Part shown: piece by piece, positions 23,325 to 35,200 of the stretch | How the letters are laid out: each line of letters begins with the position of its first letter | How positions within the stretch are numbered: position 1 is the first letter of the stretch | NCBI GenBank assembly: GCA_950106755.1 | Contig: OX467082.1 | Location: 434,001-498,000, forward strand | Direction: 5' to 3' | DNA length: 64,000 nucleotides | Origin: Climacium dendroides | Taxonomy: Eukaryota > Streptophyta > Bryopsida > Hypnales > Climaciaceae | Notes under the pieces: generated by a model | Told to the model about the DNA's origin: nothing | Database searches by the model: none | What the model saw: only the letters and a program-made list of their open reading frames with translations | Translations under genes and position numbers: made by a program

Positions 23325-24329
23325 GATATGATAGTTTATTGATGATAGATGCTCGTTTCTGTCACTACAGATGAGTTCCGTGAATGTGTTCGTAGTTGGA
23401 GTGAAAGAGGACTCCCTCTTCTGGAACGACATTGTCACCACGGCCATGTTGCTTGACAGGGCCGACTTTCTGGAGTTGGGCTACAGAGTGGAGGAGCCTA
23501 AGTCAAGTAAGCAGCGGGAGTCTCATTCGACACCTTCGCCCGCGAAGACAATGCGGAGGGCCCCGTGGGATTCTCCATCCACTGGTCGCCAGATCAAGAG
23601 ACCTATCGAGGAGCCTGAAGTGATCTCAAGCTCCGATGACGACGCAGAGGATTGCCAGCAAGATGAAATGCCCGATCCTCCTTCATTGCCTGTTCGTGCA
23701 ACACCAACAGAGCATCGTGGCTTCTCTGCGTCAACTGGAGACGCGATTGAGACGCAATTGTCGTCAACTCCGTCGTCCACCCATCCGCGGAAGAGAAGGA
23801 AGACTTCACTCGTGGATGACATCCTTGAGAGGAGGTTTGCTGAGATCGAGGAGAAGCGGCTCCAAGATCGGGCGGAGAACATCTTGTAGCAGCAGCAGAT
23901 GAACAAGAGGCTGGATAGCATGCAGACATTCATGCTGCAAGATTCCAACGAAGCTAACGACAAGTTAGACGCCTTGATTTTGTGGATGAAGGGTGGGAGG
24001 CCCATGGCCGAGGTCCAGCCTGCGGCACCTCAATTGAGGCTTGAAAACCAGCCATTAGCGTCGTCTTTGGCCCCACCTTCAGGTCAGGTAGGCTCGTCAA
24101 AGTTCGCGGTGCCTGCACCACCCTCGCATCCACCGCCTAGGACACCACCTCCTCCACCATCATCCGCGGTTGTGCCACCGGTGCTTGTGGAGGCGCAAAT
24201 GTGCACTTGGTCCTCCAGAGGTAGGCAGTGGTGATGTGGTGGAGACCCCCGACCAGCCAACCACGTCTCCTAGCCAAGAGTCCGGCTCAGGTGCACCTCA
24301 ATGATCATTCGGTGTTCTTGTACAATTTT

Positions 24330-24344
24330 AGCTCGACTCGATCT
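24330..24344. repeat. A-type palindrome after the cargo stop codon
   Basis: AGCTCGACTCGATCT starts 26 nt after the inferred TGA at 24302-24304. Element B has its site 30 nt after the corresponding stop. Confidence 0.8.
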
Positions 24345-24562
24345 GGTTTTTGACGTGGGCTGTATGTAGTTTTAGAGTTATCTCATAGACAACTCAACAA
24401 TTTTGACATAGTTGAACTTCTAGTGGACCGAACCATGGAGTTCAAAATTTTCAGACATTGTGTATGTACATCAAAACATTTTTATGTAAAGCGGTAATAC
24501 CCGGATTCCTTACAACACTTCCTTTGTACACTCCTGACTTGCAAGCGCTGTCAATGTTGTAG

Positions 24563-25765
24563 ATTTGTTGCCACCTACTGTTGCATCAGGTGTACTCACT
24601 TCCAAACCGACCTCATCGAAGCATGTGCCTGATGTTGTCTACGAGCCGACGGATCAGAATGTCACCTTCAAAGAGGACAAGCCTGAATCCTTGAATACTG
24701 CCACTCTTGTACTTGAAGACAGTGTCATACCAGATGCCGATCTTCTCGAGGTCATGATATCCAAGCCGACTGCTACGACAAGGGATGTTACTGCGGAGAC
24801 AGCCGAGACCTCGCAGTAGAAGGTATGTCTTGAATTTTACATTCTGAATTCTGTGTTTGTTTAGTGACGTCTACAAATCTGAACGACCGTTTCAATTAGC
24901 GCGATGTCCAGAGGCTATGAATGCAGGATAATAACTAGCTCCACATTCGTCCATTGTTTATCAGGAATCTGATCCTCCACATGATCTTCCAAGACATAAG
25001 GAGGTGGTCAATCTTCCATTGGAGTCCAGGGCTGTGGACAAGTGGATCAATGTCGTCCTGGACCTCAATGGGGTATTGTGCGCCTATGAAGATCACAAGT
25101 ATAAGGGCTGGGCCAAACAGACTGGGGACGCATTCCAATCGCACTCTGCTACTGAGCCAGCAGTTGTGGGACCAAAGCTAGTGTATGTCCGTCCCAGGTG
25201 TTTTGATTTCTTACGTGCGTTAGGAGAGATAGCTACAATTTCAGTGTGGAGCAGTATGAAGACTTCCACTACTGATGAAGTGGCTGCCTATCTCTTTAAG
25301 GGGCTCGACCTACCGGTAGTCAAACTAGGACAGACCTCTTGTACGACTGTGAAATGTAGGGAAAAAAACTCCAGAATTACAACATTCAGGGAGCCAGGCA
25401 CAAATAAGGAACTCTTCCTTAAAAACTTGGAGACCTTGTTCACTGGCTACCGGAGGAGGTTCTCGTCCCAAAATACTGTGATAGTGGATGACAGTCCCAT
25501 GAAGCACATTCTTAACAATGCTGAGAACGTCATTTTACCGGAGTCATGGTCATACAGAGGTAATGGTGTGAAGGACACTTTCCTCCTGGATGTCCTGCTC
25601 CCTTGGTTCCAGAATCTTCACGTGGCTCCTGAAGAGGGACTGAAGTCCTTCCGAGAGAATGCGGCCAATCGAATTGGATGCCGCATGCTGTGTGACGATA
25701 GAAAACAGAAGAAGGAGTACGATAAGTTGATGGAGGTCGTGCAGGCATCTTCCTGCATTCATTAG
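24563..25765 (+). pseudogene. FCP1/NIF-type HAD phosphatase-like protein, element A
   Basis: Two exons: 24563-24822 and 24965-25765, matching element B in position and phase. Exon 1 has a TAG at 24817, where B has Glu just before the donor. Exon 2 carries the HAD core: VVLDLNGVLC in place of DLDETL (the second Asp is Asn), ISVWSSM at motif II, a Lys in ELFLKNLETLF, and VIVDDSPMKH at motif IV. FCP1/SCP relatives remove phosphate from the RNA polymerase II C-terminal domain; plants also have DLNG-type members of uncertain activity. The catalytic nucleophile Asp is present. The first coding exon upstream is not identified, so the start is unknown. The terminal TAG is shared with B. Confidence 0.65.
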
Positions 25766-25817
25766 GACTACGCTAAGGGAGGCATAGGTTCTCGATTTCC
25801 ATGCTCTAGTCTAATTT

Positions 25818-25934
25818 AGCTCGAGTCGAACTGACTTAAGCCTGCCTTCTAGAGATTTGTAATTTCAGTCCTTATGCCTCTAATAAAATAGTCATGGTTT
25901 AGTGCTCGTGTCTCAAATCAGCTTGATTGGAGCT
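25818..25934. repeat. Two A-type palindromes between phosphatase and DYGQY exon
   Basis: AGCTCGAGTCGAACT at 25818 and AGCTTGATTGGAGCT at 25920. Element B has exactly two B-type sites in the same interval (37524 and 37604). Confidence 0.8.
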
Positions 25935-26056
25935 TCCTAGTTGCTTGGATGGTGTGATTGATTCACGTTCTAGGTTTGTTTGTGGATGGTGTTTCATGTT
26001 CTCAATGCTATGCAGTTCTATTTCGTGGTCATGATATAAATATGATTTGCTTCTAG

Positions 26057-26692
26057 AGTCTGGACGTATGGAATTCAACTGATGGAGATGATCACCTTTC
26101 GTGCGTTGCGTCGGCAAATTCTATATTGGACTATGGACAGTATGCAATCCTGAGCAGGGGGAACTTTTTGTACTCGGCGGCAACAGCAAACTCCACAATG
26201 GACTATTCTACTAAGCCCGTGGACGACGGTGTGGTGGATAGTCCGCCTAATAACGGCCCACGTCTACCGAAGTCCTGCTCACCTTCTCCTTTGTGTTGCG
26301 GGGGGCCACTTGCTTCTCAGTTATCGCCGGTGGCATCAAACATGGCGCCAAAAAAGAAGCTTTATCACGAGGCCACAACACAAATTCCTGCACCAGGGAA
26401 CAAGTCAGGGATCTCTCGTGGATCTCATGATATTGGTGGATCTCGTGATACTCATATCGGAGCTGCTTGTGATAGTGCAAGGCGCCGTCCCAGGTATGTC
26501 CTGTTAGGGAGCGTCCGGATGTCTAAGACACATGATGGGGTGCAGAGAATTCAAAGCGATGCTCGTCATCTCGACGCATCAGACCGCATGTTTTTACAAC
26601 GGCAAAGGCATCAACGGTGGAATGAGTACAAGAAGCCAAATACAGGATACAGTCGAGGGCCTGAGATTCTCAAGGCGAGGGAGTTACAGTGA
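26057..26692 (+). CDS. DYGQY-motif protein exon, element A
   Basis: An open exon follows the acceptor TTCTAG (26051-26056). It shares with 37391-36756 the block ILDYGQYAILSRGNF, then NSTMDYSTKPVDDGVVDSP, then SCSPSPL, and near the C-terminus SRGPEI. The middle is variable and low in complexity. No known domain. It lies about 290 bp past the phosphatase stop, after two palindromes. A conserved donor-like GGAG/G follows that stop in both elements, so this may be an alternative 3' exon of the same transcript or a separate gene with an unseen start. Confidence 0.5.
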   Translation, partial: SLDVWNSTDGDDHLSCVASANSILDYGQYAILSRGNFLYSAATANSTMDYSTKPVDDGVVDSPPNNGPRLPKSCSPSPLCCGGPLASQLSPVASNMAPKKKLYHEATTQIPAPGNKSGISRGSHDIGGSRDTHIGAACDSARRRPRYVLLGSVRMSKTHDGVQRIQSDARHLDASDRMFLQRQRHQRWNEYKKPNTGYSRGPEILKARELQ

Positions 26693-26840
26693 TGTAAATC
26701 ACACATATAATACTTGTTCATATTATGTGTTCATATTGTAGAGTGGCAGTCTACAAAAAAGTACATGTTGGGAATTTATAAGTGATAGTCTTCCATCAAT
26801 ACTAGGGGTTCATACACTATACATTTAGGACTGCTCGGTA

Positions 26841-27220
26841 ATGATGTTCTATAACAATACATGGGTGATGGTCCGAGATGACCCTAAACTATTGGGTGAT
26901 GGGCGTGAGCTTTATGGAGACGCGAATTATCCAACGTCCATAGTGGAAGAGAAATTCAAGTTTCCAAATAGTCCGCTTCGAGAATCGGTTGCAGTTATTG
27001 CTCCTGGGCAGGTCTACAGGTTCCGTTGGAACAAGGGAGGTTGAAGAAATAGAAACACAGTGGATCATTTTGTACTGATGTTTCAACTCCCAATTGGGGC
27101 ATCTAGAAGAGAAGGTCGTTGTAAGCGCAATGGAGGCAACCTCGGACAGATACAGTCGGAGAAAAGAAATTCTAAAGGCTCGGAAGAAATTAAGGACTGC
27201 ATCTTGTAGCTCATATACAA
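26841..27220 (+). pseudogene. Degenerate second copy of the DYGQY-protein tail
   Basis: The stretch ELYGDANY at about 26910 matches KLYGDANY in the element B protein. After a stop near 27044 the line resembles B's ERRSLQAQRR tail in shifted frames. It is also homologous, inverted, to 61960-61560 in element C. It is a decayed tandem duplicate. Confidence 0.5.
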
Positions 27221-27279
27221 TTGTATGTAGAAGAGGTCCTAATTATGTACATGTAGGCTCGACAATCCCTAAGTTTGTG

Positions 27280-27990
27280 TAGAGAGTAGAAAAATAATAA
27301 ACCCTAAACCTTAGTAAGGCCTTGAGCCCGATTTTATCAATAGCAGAGAATAATGTAGGGGTTGTCGTAACTCGGAAGTTGTAGAGTCGAATATCAACTA
27401 TTCCCTTAGCAAATAATCATTTGCATTGCACATGGAACCGACTGAGTGTGCATAGTTGAGCCAATTCGTGGTAGAAGAGAAAGGAAATATTATATAACCT
27501 TTACTCGCAGCTATTCTTTGAATGTACACTCATACACTGCTTTTTGAACATTGTGGTGTGTGAGAGTACATTCTAAGAGTAGCTGCGAGTTAAGGTTTTA
27601 TAATGTTTGCTTTCTTCTACCACGAATTGGCTCAACTAGGGGAACAGCTGGTATTCGATTCTACAATTTCCGAGGCTCTGACAATCCTGGACCTCATAGT
27701 CATTATGGACAGTACATTGTCGTACCTCGGAAGTTGTAGACTTGAATAACAATTGTTGCCTCACCAAATAATCTTTTGCATTGCACTTTCTCCGGTGCAA
27801 TGTCTGAGAATATTTGGTGGGGGAACAGTTGGTATTCGATTCTCCAATATCCGGGCTTTGCCAATCCCTACGTTTGTCTCTGCTTTTGATAAAGGCAGGC
27901 TCATAGCCTTCTGGTCACGAAGCCTTCATTTTGTGGACGCAATTGTCAATTTCACAAAAGTCCTAGTGCTCAGTCGTAGTGCTTCCTGAA
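27280..27990. repeat. Foldback units at the cargo end of element A
   Basis: Inverted-repeat units built on GTTGGTATTCGATTC...GAATAnCAA and TTTGCATTGCACTTTC/TCCGGTGCAATG. Homologous, inverted, to the better-preserved array at 60940-61440. Spurious ORFs result from the repeats. Confidence 0.65.
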
Positions 27991-28292
27991 CCCTACATTT
28001 TACATCATATGTATCTTATACAAGTGTAGTCCACGATGGAAGTAGTAGTTTAGTACATGGATTGCTCTATGTTTATAGTACATACATCCAATACATGTAT
28101 ATTTGATGACTTCCTATAAATTATGAAGAAGTCACAATTTTGACCTTTGATTTTGGAATTTGTACCTTTCGTATGCACTTTTTGTGTCATTGCAATGCTT
28201 TCCTTGTAGTCATTGATCTACAAGTATATTAAATTCATGGTTGAAAGTCTCTTCCTCAACTCCCATTTCACTGGAAAACTCTCATTTTAATG
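27991..28292. other. Cargo-side terminal region of element A
   Basis: Noncoding. It matches the reverse complement of element C, in C's pieces 60602-60790 and 56780-56889, which flank the inserted gag-like element there. This shows an uninterrupted version of C's end. Confidence 0.75.
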
Positions 28293-28530
28293 AATATGAT
28301 GTTTGTAGTGAGAATGGCAATGTACATGATTGAAATTCTATTCTAATAGAAAGCTTCAATATCATAGAATTGGATGTGTAAATGAAGTTACCATTCTCAA
28401 TTTGTACAGAAATGCATTTAGGTTTGTGATGTGTAGTCGCAGTGCTTTAATTTTTGTGACTAATGTTCTCTTTTGTGGATGGGAACAGAGATGTGCTGGG
28501 ATGGTGCGCATTGGAAGTCCTTTGTTGTAG

Positions 28531-29069
28531 GAGAGTCATCTACATGTTTCCATTCGGACGTTGGAGAAGAATGCAGCATTGCATCCTACATTGCAAGCTG
28601 AACAAGCCTTAGAGGAAGCAGGAAGTGGTCGTCAGTCTGAGTCAATTCCTATCGAGCGACGACAAGTAGGAGTGGGCAATGCTGGAGTACGAGGCCGCCG
28701 TGTGAACCATGACAACCCAGAGGACAACAGACTGCTAAGACAGAAGGTCCCACACGAAAAGAAGATAGCATTTGCACTCGAGAAGCAGTTCAAGGAAGAT
28801 GGCTTGCAGCTTCTGCCACAATAAGGGTCGACACAGGTAATTCTTATAAGTGATGACAATGACGACTTCCAAAATGTTTCAGTTCATGATCGTCGCAACA
28901 GCCCCTTGCCCCAGAAGTCGGTTCTGTCGGAGTCGAAAGGCAAGACTATTCGTAAGAGGAAAAGGGCAAACAGAGACCTTGCGATGCAAAAGAGGGAGTC
29001 GTCAGGGGAGAAACCTTTTTACATAATGGTGAATGGAAGAAACACCACCGTTTTTGACATTTTCTTGTA
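28531..29069 (+). pseudogene. Unidentified basic nuclear-type protein fragment
   Basis: An open stretch (LEKNAALHPTLQ...) runs to a TAA at about 28822-28824, and the same frame then continues VILISDDNDDF...KTIRKRKRANRD to 29069. VILISDDND resembles a SUMO-interacting motif, and KRKRAN a nuclear localisation signal. It lies outside the inferred right end of element A. No family recognised. It may be a host gene fragment. Confidence 0.3.
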
Positions 29070-29863
29070 GAAAAGTGAGCATCTCAAGTGCAGGTGCCCA
29101 ATGTGTAGCAAGGTTTAAAAAAATAAATTCAATGCATTTCAACACTTATATTTTACAGTGTATAGAATGCAAGTTTTTGAATTTTGTACCACATATTCTG
29201 AAGTCAATTTACTAGAAGATCCTATGGTTAAATGTGTCAAAAACAATTTTGCCCCCGAAATTTGATAGTTGTACTCAAAAGGGTAGTTTCAAAGCATTTC
29301 TGATGGAAACATGGTCATAGAACCTTAATAGTTAAACATATGAACTTGTAGTCATAAAAGCATTGAATCACTACTTTTAATCATTTACATAGAAAAGAAC
29401 TCTTTTTTTAGGTACAGAACTTTAGATTTTAAAATTTCAAACTAATTTTTAGTTGTTTGCATCCTTGTGAAATGACATACGCCAAATCTAAAGATTTCTA
29501 TACTATAGGTTCAAATTGAATTCATCACAAAATATTCGAATGCATTTGCGGTTTAATATATATTTTCGGAGCATTGTATTGCTAACATGTGATTCGAAAT
29601 CGTATATAATGAAATTCTTGATGATAATTTTTTTGAAAAGCATGCTTGAAAATGTCAAAAAGGTCTCCTTTTCCAATCCTTCTCTTATGCTTGTCTATAA
29701 CTTTTGATTGGAGTTCTGAAACCCTAAACGGATTCTTGGAGCTGAAAAATATAGATTGGCCAACTTTTCCTAGTTTCAAGATTTTTGAAATAAGATGTTT
29801 TCCTATGCCTAAATGAGGTTTTAAATCCTAGTTTTAATCCTAAACCCAAAATTTCACTTCACT
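29070..29863. other. AT-rich stretch, nothing recognised
   Basis: No convincing ORF, repeat or RNA gene seen. Confidence 0.4.
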
Positions 29864-30046
29864 ATGTCTCATAGAGCTCCTATTCCTTCTAATTTAGATA
29901 TCCCACATGGTTTGATCTATCCCCTAAACCATCCTTATGAATATAAGGAGCTCCTCACTCTACAACATATTCCAAGGAAATGGAAGGAATTTGTTTATGA
30001 ATTTGTATTGTTACAAGTAAAGCAGAGTTCATTACATTTGTATTGA
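29864..30046 (+). CDS. Short ORF, possible N-terminus of a gag-like gene
   Basis: Opens MSHRAPIPSNLDIPHGLIYP and ends YKELLTLQHIPRKWKEFVYEF..., which looks protein-like (Pro and aromatic residues, a KELLTLQHIPRKW segment). 60 codons. No continuation and no homologue in the window. It may be an exon 1 remnant. Confidence 0.25.
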   Translation: MSHRAPIPSNLDIPHGLIYPLNHPYEYKELLTLQHIPRKWKEFVYEFVLLQVKQSSLHLY

Positions 30047-30189
30047 AATTTACTTTACTTGTCTATGAAAATTGATAAATAAGTATTTTCTACTTCTCAA
30101 TGTTTATAACGCAAATACACATTTTTTAATCCACATGTTACAAAGCTAAGCAAGGCAGGTCTAGTAAAGAATGAAAAACAGTTTCAACC

Positions 30190-30760
30190 ATGAAGTTCAA
30201 CGTGAAGCAGGGGATCTCTGAATGGAGCTCGACGTGGAGCATCGGGAGATCGCCCGGTGAGGTGACCCTTCTTGACATAAGGGAAGCGTAGGGACTTGTA
30301 CGAGGTGATGTGGGAGATCTCTGGATGGAGCTCAACGTGGAGCATCGGGAGATCGTCCGGTGAGGTGACCCTTCTTGACTTAAGGGAAGCATAGGGACCT
30401 GTACGAGGTGATGTGGGAGATCTTTGGATGGAGCTCAATGTGGAGCATCGGGAGATCGCCCAGTGAGGTGACCCTTCTTGACTTAAGGGAAGCGTAGGGA
30501 CCTGTACAAGGTGATGCGGGAGATCTCTTGATGAAGTACAACGTAGAGAATCGGGAGATCTCCTGGTGACCCTTCTTAAGGGAAGCGGAGGGGGAACCTA
30601 CACGAGGAGGATTGGGGGATCTCCCGACGGACATCAACGCGGGGGAGCCGGGAGATCTATTGAGGAACCTCAGTACAAGGGATGGAGAAGATCGCCTAGT
30701 GAAGCTTAACTCAAGGGAATGGGCCATCTCTCGATGAACCCAAGCGTGGAAGATTGGATG
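30190..30760. repeat. 103-bp tandem repeat
   Basis: The marker AGCATCGGGAGATCG recurs at about 30238, 30341, 30444 and 30547, then in degenerate form near 30644. Units include GGTGACCCTTCTTGA and GGGAAGCGTAGGGACCTGTA. No gene. Confidence 0.85.
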
Positions 30761-30769
30761 ATTGCCTGT

Positions 30770-31610
30770 TCGAAAAAACCGCAAAGGAAATTTGGTTCGA
30801 ATTGGGAGACCTCTAGGGTTCTACTAACGGGGGTTCATCATGAAGGTTGGTGCTGTCCTCTTGGATTTTTGGATTCCTACTTCCGCAAAGACGATGGATT
30901 CCTACGTCATTCATTTATTTTTTGAATTCGCATGATGTTTTGGCCACACATACTAGACTTAGATGTGCAACTTTTCTATGGAAATGTATTGAAATTGGAC
31001 TTTGAATGAAGAAATAACAAGTCGCGGAAGCTCACTGCACTCCAAAAATGGCAGGATTTGGAACTTTGAATTGCTCCCAAGCGTTCAATACAACTTGGAT
31101 TCACCTAAAACCCAAAACCTGCCATACATAGACTTACCACCCTGAAACCCTAAACCCAACAAATTTTATTGGAAACGAACAATGGATGAAGGAGATACAA
31201 GGCCCCAAAGCCTAAATCCTTACAATGCAGTTTGCTGAACTGAAATAGAACCTCCAAACTTTGGGTGGCTTCCAAAAAATCAAAATGTCTTGCATTGACC
31301 CAAAGATTGAACCACACAAACAAGGAGAGCAGCTGAACTTGCATGACATTCGGACCCTGCAGAGGGAAGACACAACTCAATATTCTCAATATAGCACACC
31401 ATATTGAAAGAAACTAATTCCATCAAACATACACAGTCATTCGCTCCATCCACAAGTTTGATTCGAGCAGATACAACACACCCAACGCTTATGAAAAGTA
31501 CACAACTACTACAACCGATGGAGACAAATTATCACAAAAGGAAATGTTTATTTACAATGTCCGACGTTTACATAGCCCCCCTACTGGAGCTTTCGACTAA
31601 AACCGTCAAG
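30770..31610. other. 3' flank of gag-like relic D, nothing coding
   Basis: No supported gene. Possible 3' noncoding portion of the minus-strand relic that follows. Confidence 0.3.
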
Positions 31611-31612
31611 AA

Positions 31613-33697
31613 TTAGTGTCGCTGCTTAGATGCATTCTGACCTTCACTGGATTGGTGTTCCCACTCTCGGGCTTGCTTCAAGCATTTGAACAGGTGGTCA
31701 TCCGCTTTAAGCGCTGTAAAATTATAACGGGCTTGATGAGCTAAAAAGCGTTGGCAACTCGGGTAAAAATTAGTCTGCTCGTCTACCAAGGAATGATGCA
31801 CCCCAGCAATGAAATTGGAAATCGCCATAGCTTCAAGCAAATGGGTAAATCTGGAACTACTGTATTGCAACCGCATGAAAAGCCAAAACTCCTTTCTACC
31901 GGCATCAAACACGTTCATGTCCAGAGTCACCCGAAAGTTCCGACACCAGTGTGCCAGGATTGCTGAAAATACCGCTGCTCTAAAGCAAACTGGATCATGA
32001 TGACTCCGATGCTACTCAAAGAACCTGGTATAAGCTAACGCGCATTCATCAGGAGAATAGAACAGTCTAGGAATTCGCGGCCAATTGTACTCCACGTTGT
32101 CGATTGTGGCCCTAGGATCCCACCGATAACGTCACTGATATGGACAAAATCTTGGATCACGCACCACAGCCGGAGGAGGATGGAGGGTCCATGTCGTATT
32201 TGTTGCATCACTCCTCAACTGCATCACCTTGTCTGGTGGTGAATCTAGCTTCCTCGCCAAGCCAAAATCCTACAACATTTACTCGATGGCCTTCCAACTG
32301 ATGAAGGGAGGTTCGCTGAAGCGATCAAACAAAGCCTCGTAGGAGCCCAAGTAAGTATTGTCGCCTAGCGCTTCATCAACATGTGCAACTCGAAGCTTAG
32401 CTACCCTCCGATCATGGGCTACACGTTTTGCTTGAAGTGCTTGCTCCTTTTCTGCGAAAAGGGTGTCCCAGTCCTCCTTCTCCCTTCAAAGTCGATGGAT
32501 TTGATCCTCCTGGGTTGTCACTGTTAACTCCAATGCTTCCAGACATTTCTTTAGCCGAACACATTCTTCGTCCTTAACTTGAAGTTGTTCGTTACTACAC
32601 CCTCCACCTTTCGCATACTTTTTAAGTTCTTCGGTTTCCTCTCGATTCTTCCGCAATGTCTCCTCCAACTACGCAATACGTGTGTTCCAGACAATCAAAT
32701 CAGACGCTGAAGCAACCTGTCCCTTGAACTGTTCGGTTACACCTGCTATAATTTCTTGGATCCAACGGGAAGGGGAGGGTCGCACTGGAGCTGATCGGGG
32801 TTTGGTCCTTTTCTTCTTGCGCGATGTTTTCCCAGCTTGAGCGCCGGAGGGGCCCGCTTGGGGTGGATCGGAAGTCAACTTCTCCCACTTCGAGCGATTC
32901 ATTTCCTCCTCCGAAACTGGTCCTTTCTCCCTTAAGGGTGGGACAGGCGAAGCAATCGCCTTATCAAGCGGAACAGTGAAGTTATGCCTGTAGCTCATCT
33001 CCCACAACATTGTAAGGATGTGCTTCACGGGCTTATCTCCGAGTGAGCCCGCCTTCATTTCTCATAAAGATCTCTTCAGGTGGTGGATGAATAGCACACT
33101 CCAATCCAACCTAATTCCCTCCAAAGCCGCAACCACCATACGAACTGTAGTCATCGGCAACTCTGTGGGAAATTCCTTGAAACAAATGTATCGGTTGACA
33201 AAAGAAAACCATGCATTCCAGGGCTCCACGGCTTCCACATACTCCCACCTCTGAGTTAGCGGGTCATAAGCCTCCTCCTTACCCCCCGGGAAAATGTCCT
33301 TCCACACTTTTTTAGATGGCTCCTGGAGTCGACTCAACGTTGTGCATCGTTCCCTGCCAAGGAGTTGAAAAAACATTGGTGGAGTGGCTGAGGTGATACG
33401 TAGTTGAGAGCCCGCAAATTGCACGATGAAGTCATCTGACTCTTCCTGAAATGTTTGTACCATAGATTGCAAAATGTCCCCCTGATAAGTAGTAGGTTCA
33501 CGAAAGCGGGTGATGTAGAACCAAAGTCCTGCCTTCTCCAGCTCGTCTTGGCGAGCACTCAATCGTTGCTTGAAGTTCATGGGGTATATTTCCTTCGGTG
33601 CAGCCTTCTCCATACTGGCCAAATTATCTGAATCAAAAGTGAGGTTGCTCAAATCAGTTAGCCTGACGCTTCTATAATCGCTCCAAGCATTTTTCAT
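31613..33697 (-). pseudogene. Second type of gag-like protein (relic D)
   Basis: Starts MKNAWSDYRSVRLTDL at 33697. An N-terminal globular part (FKQRLSARQDELEKAGLWFY, LGRERCTTLSRLQEP) is followed by a basic Pro/Ser linker with KKRTKPRS, then a coiled coil (EETLRKNREETEELKKY), then a C-terminal part (FWLFMRLQYSSSRFTHLLEAM...). The frame is broken by at least six stops (TGA, TAG, TGA, TAA, TGA, TAG). It has a similar overall plan to copies 1-3 but no obvious sequence match. No polymerase domain. A retroelement gag-like origin is inference. Confidence 0.45.
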
Positions 33698-33699
33698 TT

Positions 33700-35200
33700 G
33701 TTTAAGCAGTTCTTGGAAACCCTAAACCTTCATGGACACGCAGATCTTCTTGGTTCAGTTTTAAAACCCTTCCTAAATATACATATCTACTTTTGATCAC
33801 TTCAAGCGTTTCTAATTGAATTCAGTTGTTTGAAGCCATTCTGTACCACATTATTCCTTTTCTACTTAGTCTTCTTTGTAAAACCGCTTCAAGCGAAACA
33901 GGGACTGTCGTTATCCCAAGACTATCATCTGCATTTGCTGAAAGCTTCTTTACGGTACACAGTGGCATGTACTTCTCAATTGAATTACTCCTGATTGAGA
34001 GGTCTTTGGAAAGGGTTTATTATTCCACGAAGTACGTTTGCTCGGCTCAAAGCTTCAACCGTATTAGTCGGCCTAAACCCTTTGACGTGGAACCCCGACT
34101 TCCAGCGAGATTCAAAGTGTAACCCTACCTCTAATTTCCTCTTCAAGAGAATTGGTGGCTTGTTTTTGAAGCTTGAGCTAAAAACGGCTCCCGGTTGAAC
34201 CGAACTAACTTCTCGTTGAAGCAACTTCTTCAACTACTTTGTTGCTTTCAACACTCCTTAGAGATCAACAGCAGTTACATAGCTTAAAGCGCACCATCGG
34301 AAATCACTTCAGCATCTTCCATTCATGTGTTATACCCCAAAAAAGAAGACTCAACCCTGAAATTGCTTGGAGCTACCTGACTTTTCTGCCCGCACCTAAA
34401 CTTCAACAACCCTACTTCGCTTCAAGCGACGACTTCCAAAGGAAAACTAGTTTAACCGCGCACGATGAAGCTGCTTTCAAGCACACCTCTCTCACTTTGA
34501 CACGCACGGATACTCACTCATTCAAATGATGGCACTATGAGAGGTCTCTCACCGTAAACCCTGATCTTCGTCTTCGTACCACGAAGGCTTCGGAAAACTC
34601 CCCTCGCGATCGGTCGCTACGATTCCAACTCCCCGTACTGTAGTTCACTCCCACTCGAAAACCGCTCTCAGCCGCACTCGTCTCCCGTTTCCTGGTGCTT
34701 GATGGGTTAATTCTCCCGATGTAATGTCTCATCTCCGGTAACAGAGATCCGAAGCCGTCCTTCTTCTTCCGCTTTAAGCGTTTCTCACCCTGAACTCCTG
34801 ACTTCACCCACCATGGATCGATTTCCACACCATTCACCGCGACAAGCGATCCTATCAGTACTTCGGAACAATCGCTGCTCACACCCTAAACACAAACAGT
34901 TCCGCAAAGAAGATCGCTCAAAGCTCCGCCTAAACATTCACAACAACATCGCTCCCAACGCGAACCACTAAGCATGAGCCAGGAGAAGACAACAAGTGAG
35001 GAAGACAAGTTGATTTGATTTCGGCGCCGCCGTCTAGCAAATCATGAAATGAATGCGATTTCATCCATCCTTGAAGATCAGGTCTCATCAGTACTGGACA
35101 GCATCTACCCTTCATTTCATTAATGCTTCCAGCAAGGTACATTATATTTAATTGTTTTTTTCTGATTCCCAAAATCTACGTCTCCCCAGTCATGTCTCTT
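33700..35200 (-). promoter_or_regulatory. Leader region of relic D with CGCTTNAAGCG palindromes
   Basis: Noncoding region upstream of relic D, homologous in the same orientation to 62180-63860. It is dense in CGCTTNAAGCG and variants: perfect copies near 33886, 34431 and 34770, and imperfect ones near 33798 and 34279. It ends with a conserved stretch AATGAATGCGATTTCATCCA (about 35048) shared with 63685. Confidence 0.5.

Larger units (their letters stand above)
20306..24304 (+). pseudogene. Large cargo protein with degenerate DNA-methyltransferase-like domain, element A
   Basis: Three exons aligned to element B: 20306-21748, 21875-23227 and 23371-24304, with GT-AG introns in phase 0. ATG at 20306 follows an acceptor. 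Exon 1 is charged and coiled-coil-like. At the end of exon 2, NVELRMEFYLW...GDSVFSVFAGGKFTC, continuing into exon 3 (NVFVVGVKED), follows the layout HPTxKP...GDxVLDPFAGSGT...GxE of permuted DNA N6-A/N4-C methyltransferases. The motif I Asp is lost, and the DPPY position reads DFRL. Exon 3 is acidic, then Pro-rich. Lesions: TAG at 21527 (Trp in B's frame), TAA at 22517, TAG at 23887 in a CAG run, and a 1-nt insertion near 24200. Catalysis is unlikely; DNA binding is possible. Confidence 0.6.
6783..28292 (-). mobile_element. Giant DNA element A (transposase arm left, cargo arm right)
   Basis: Ends are inferred from the inverted motif CATTAAAATGAGAGT at 6783-6797 and its reverse complement at 28278-28292. 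The cargo-side end shares GAGTTTTCCAGTGAAATGGG with element B (36426) and element C (56791). Inside are a leftward transposase-like gene (12906-7435), a spacer and rightward cargo genes (20306-26692). Without the CACTA insertion it is about 18.9 kb, against 18.6 kb for element B. I could not find a target-site duplication and similarity extends a few bases past the motif, so the exact terminal bases are open. Superfamily unknown. Confidence 0.6.
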
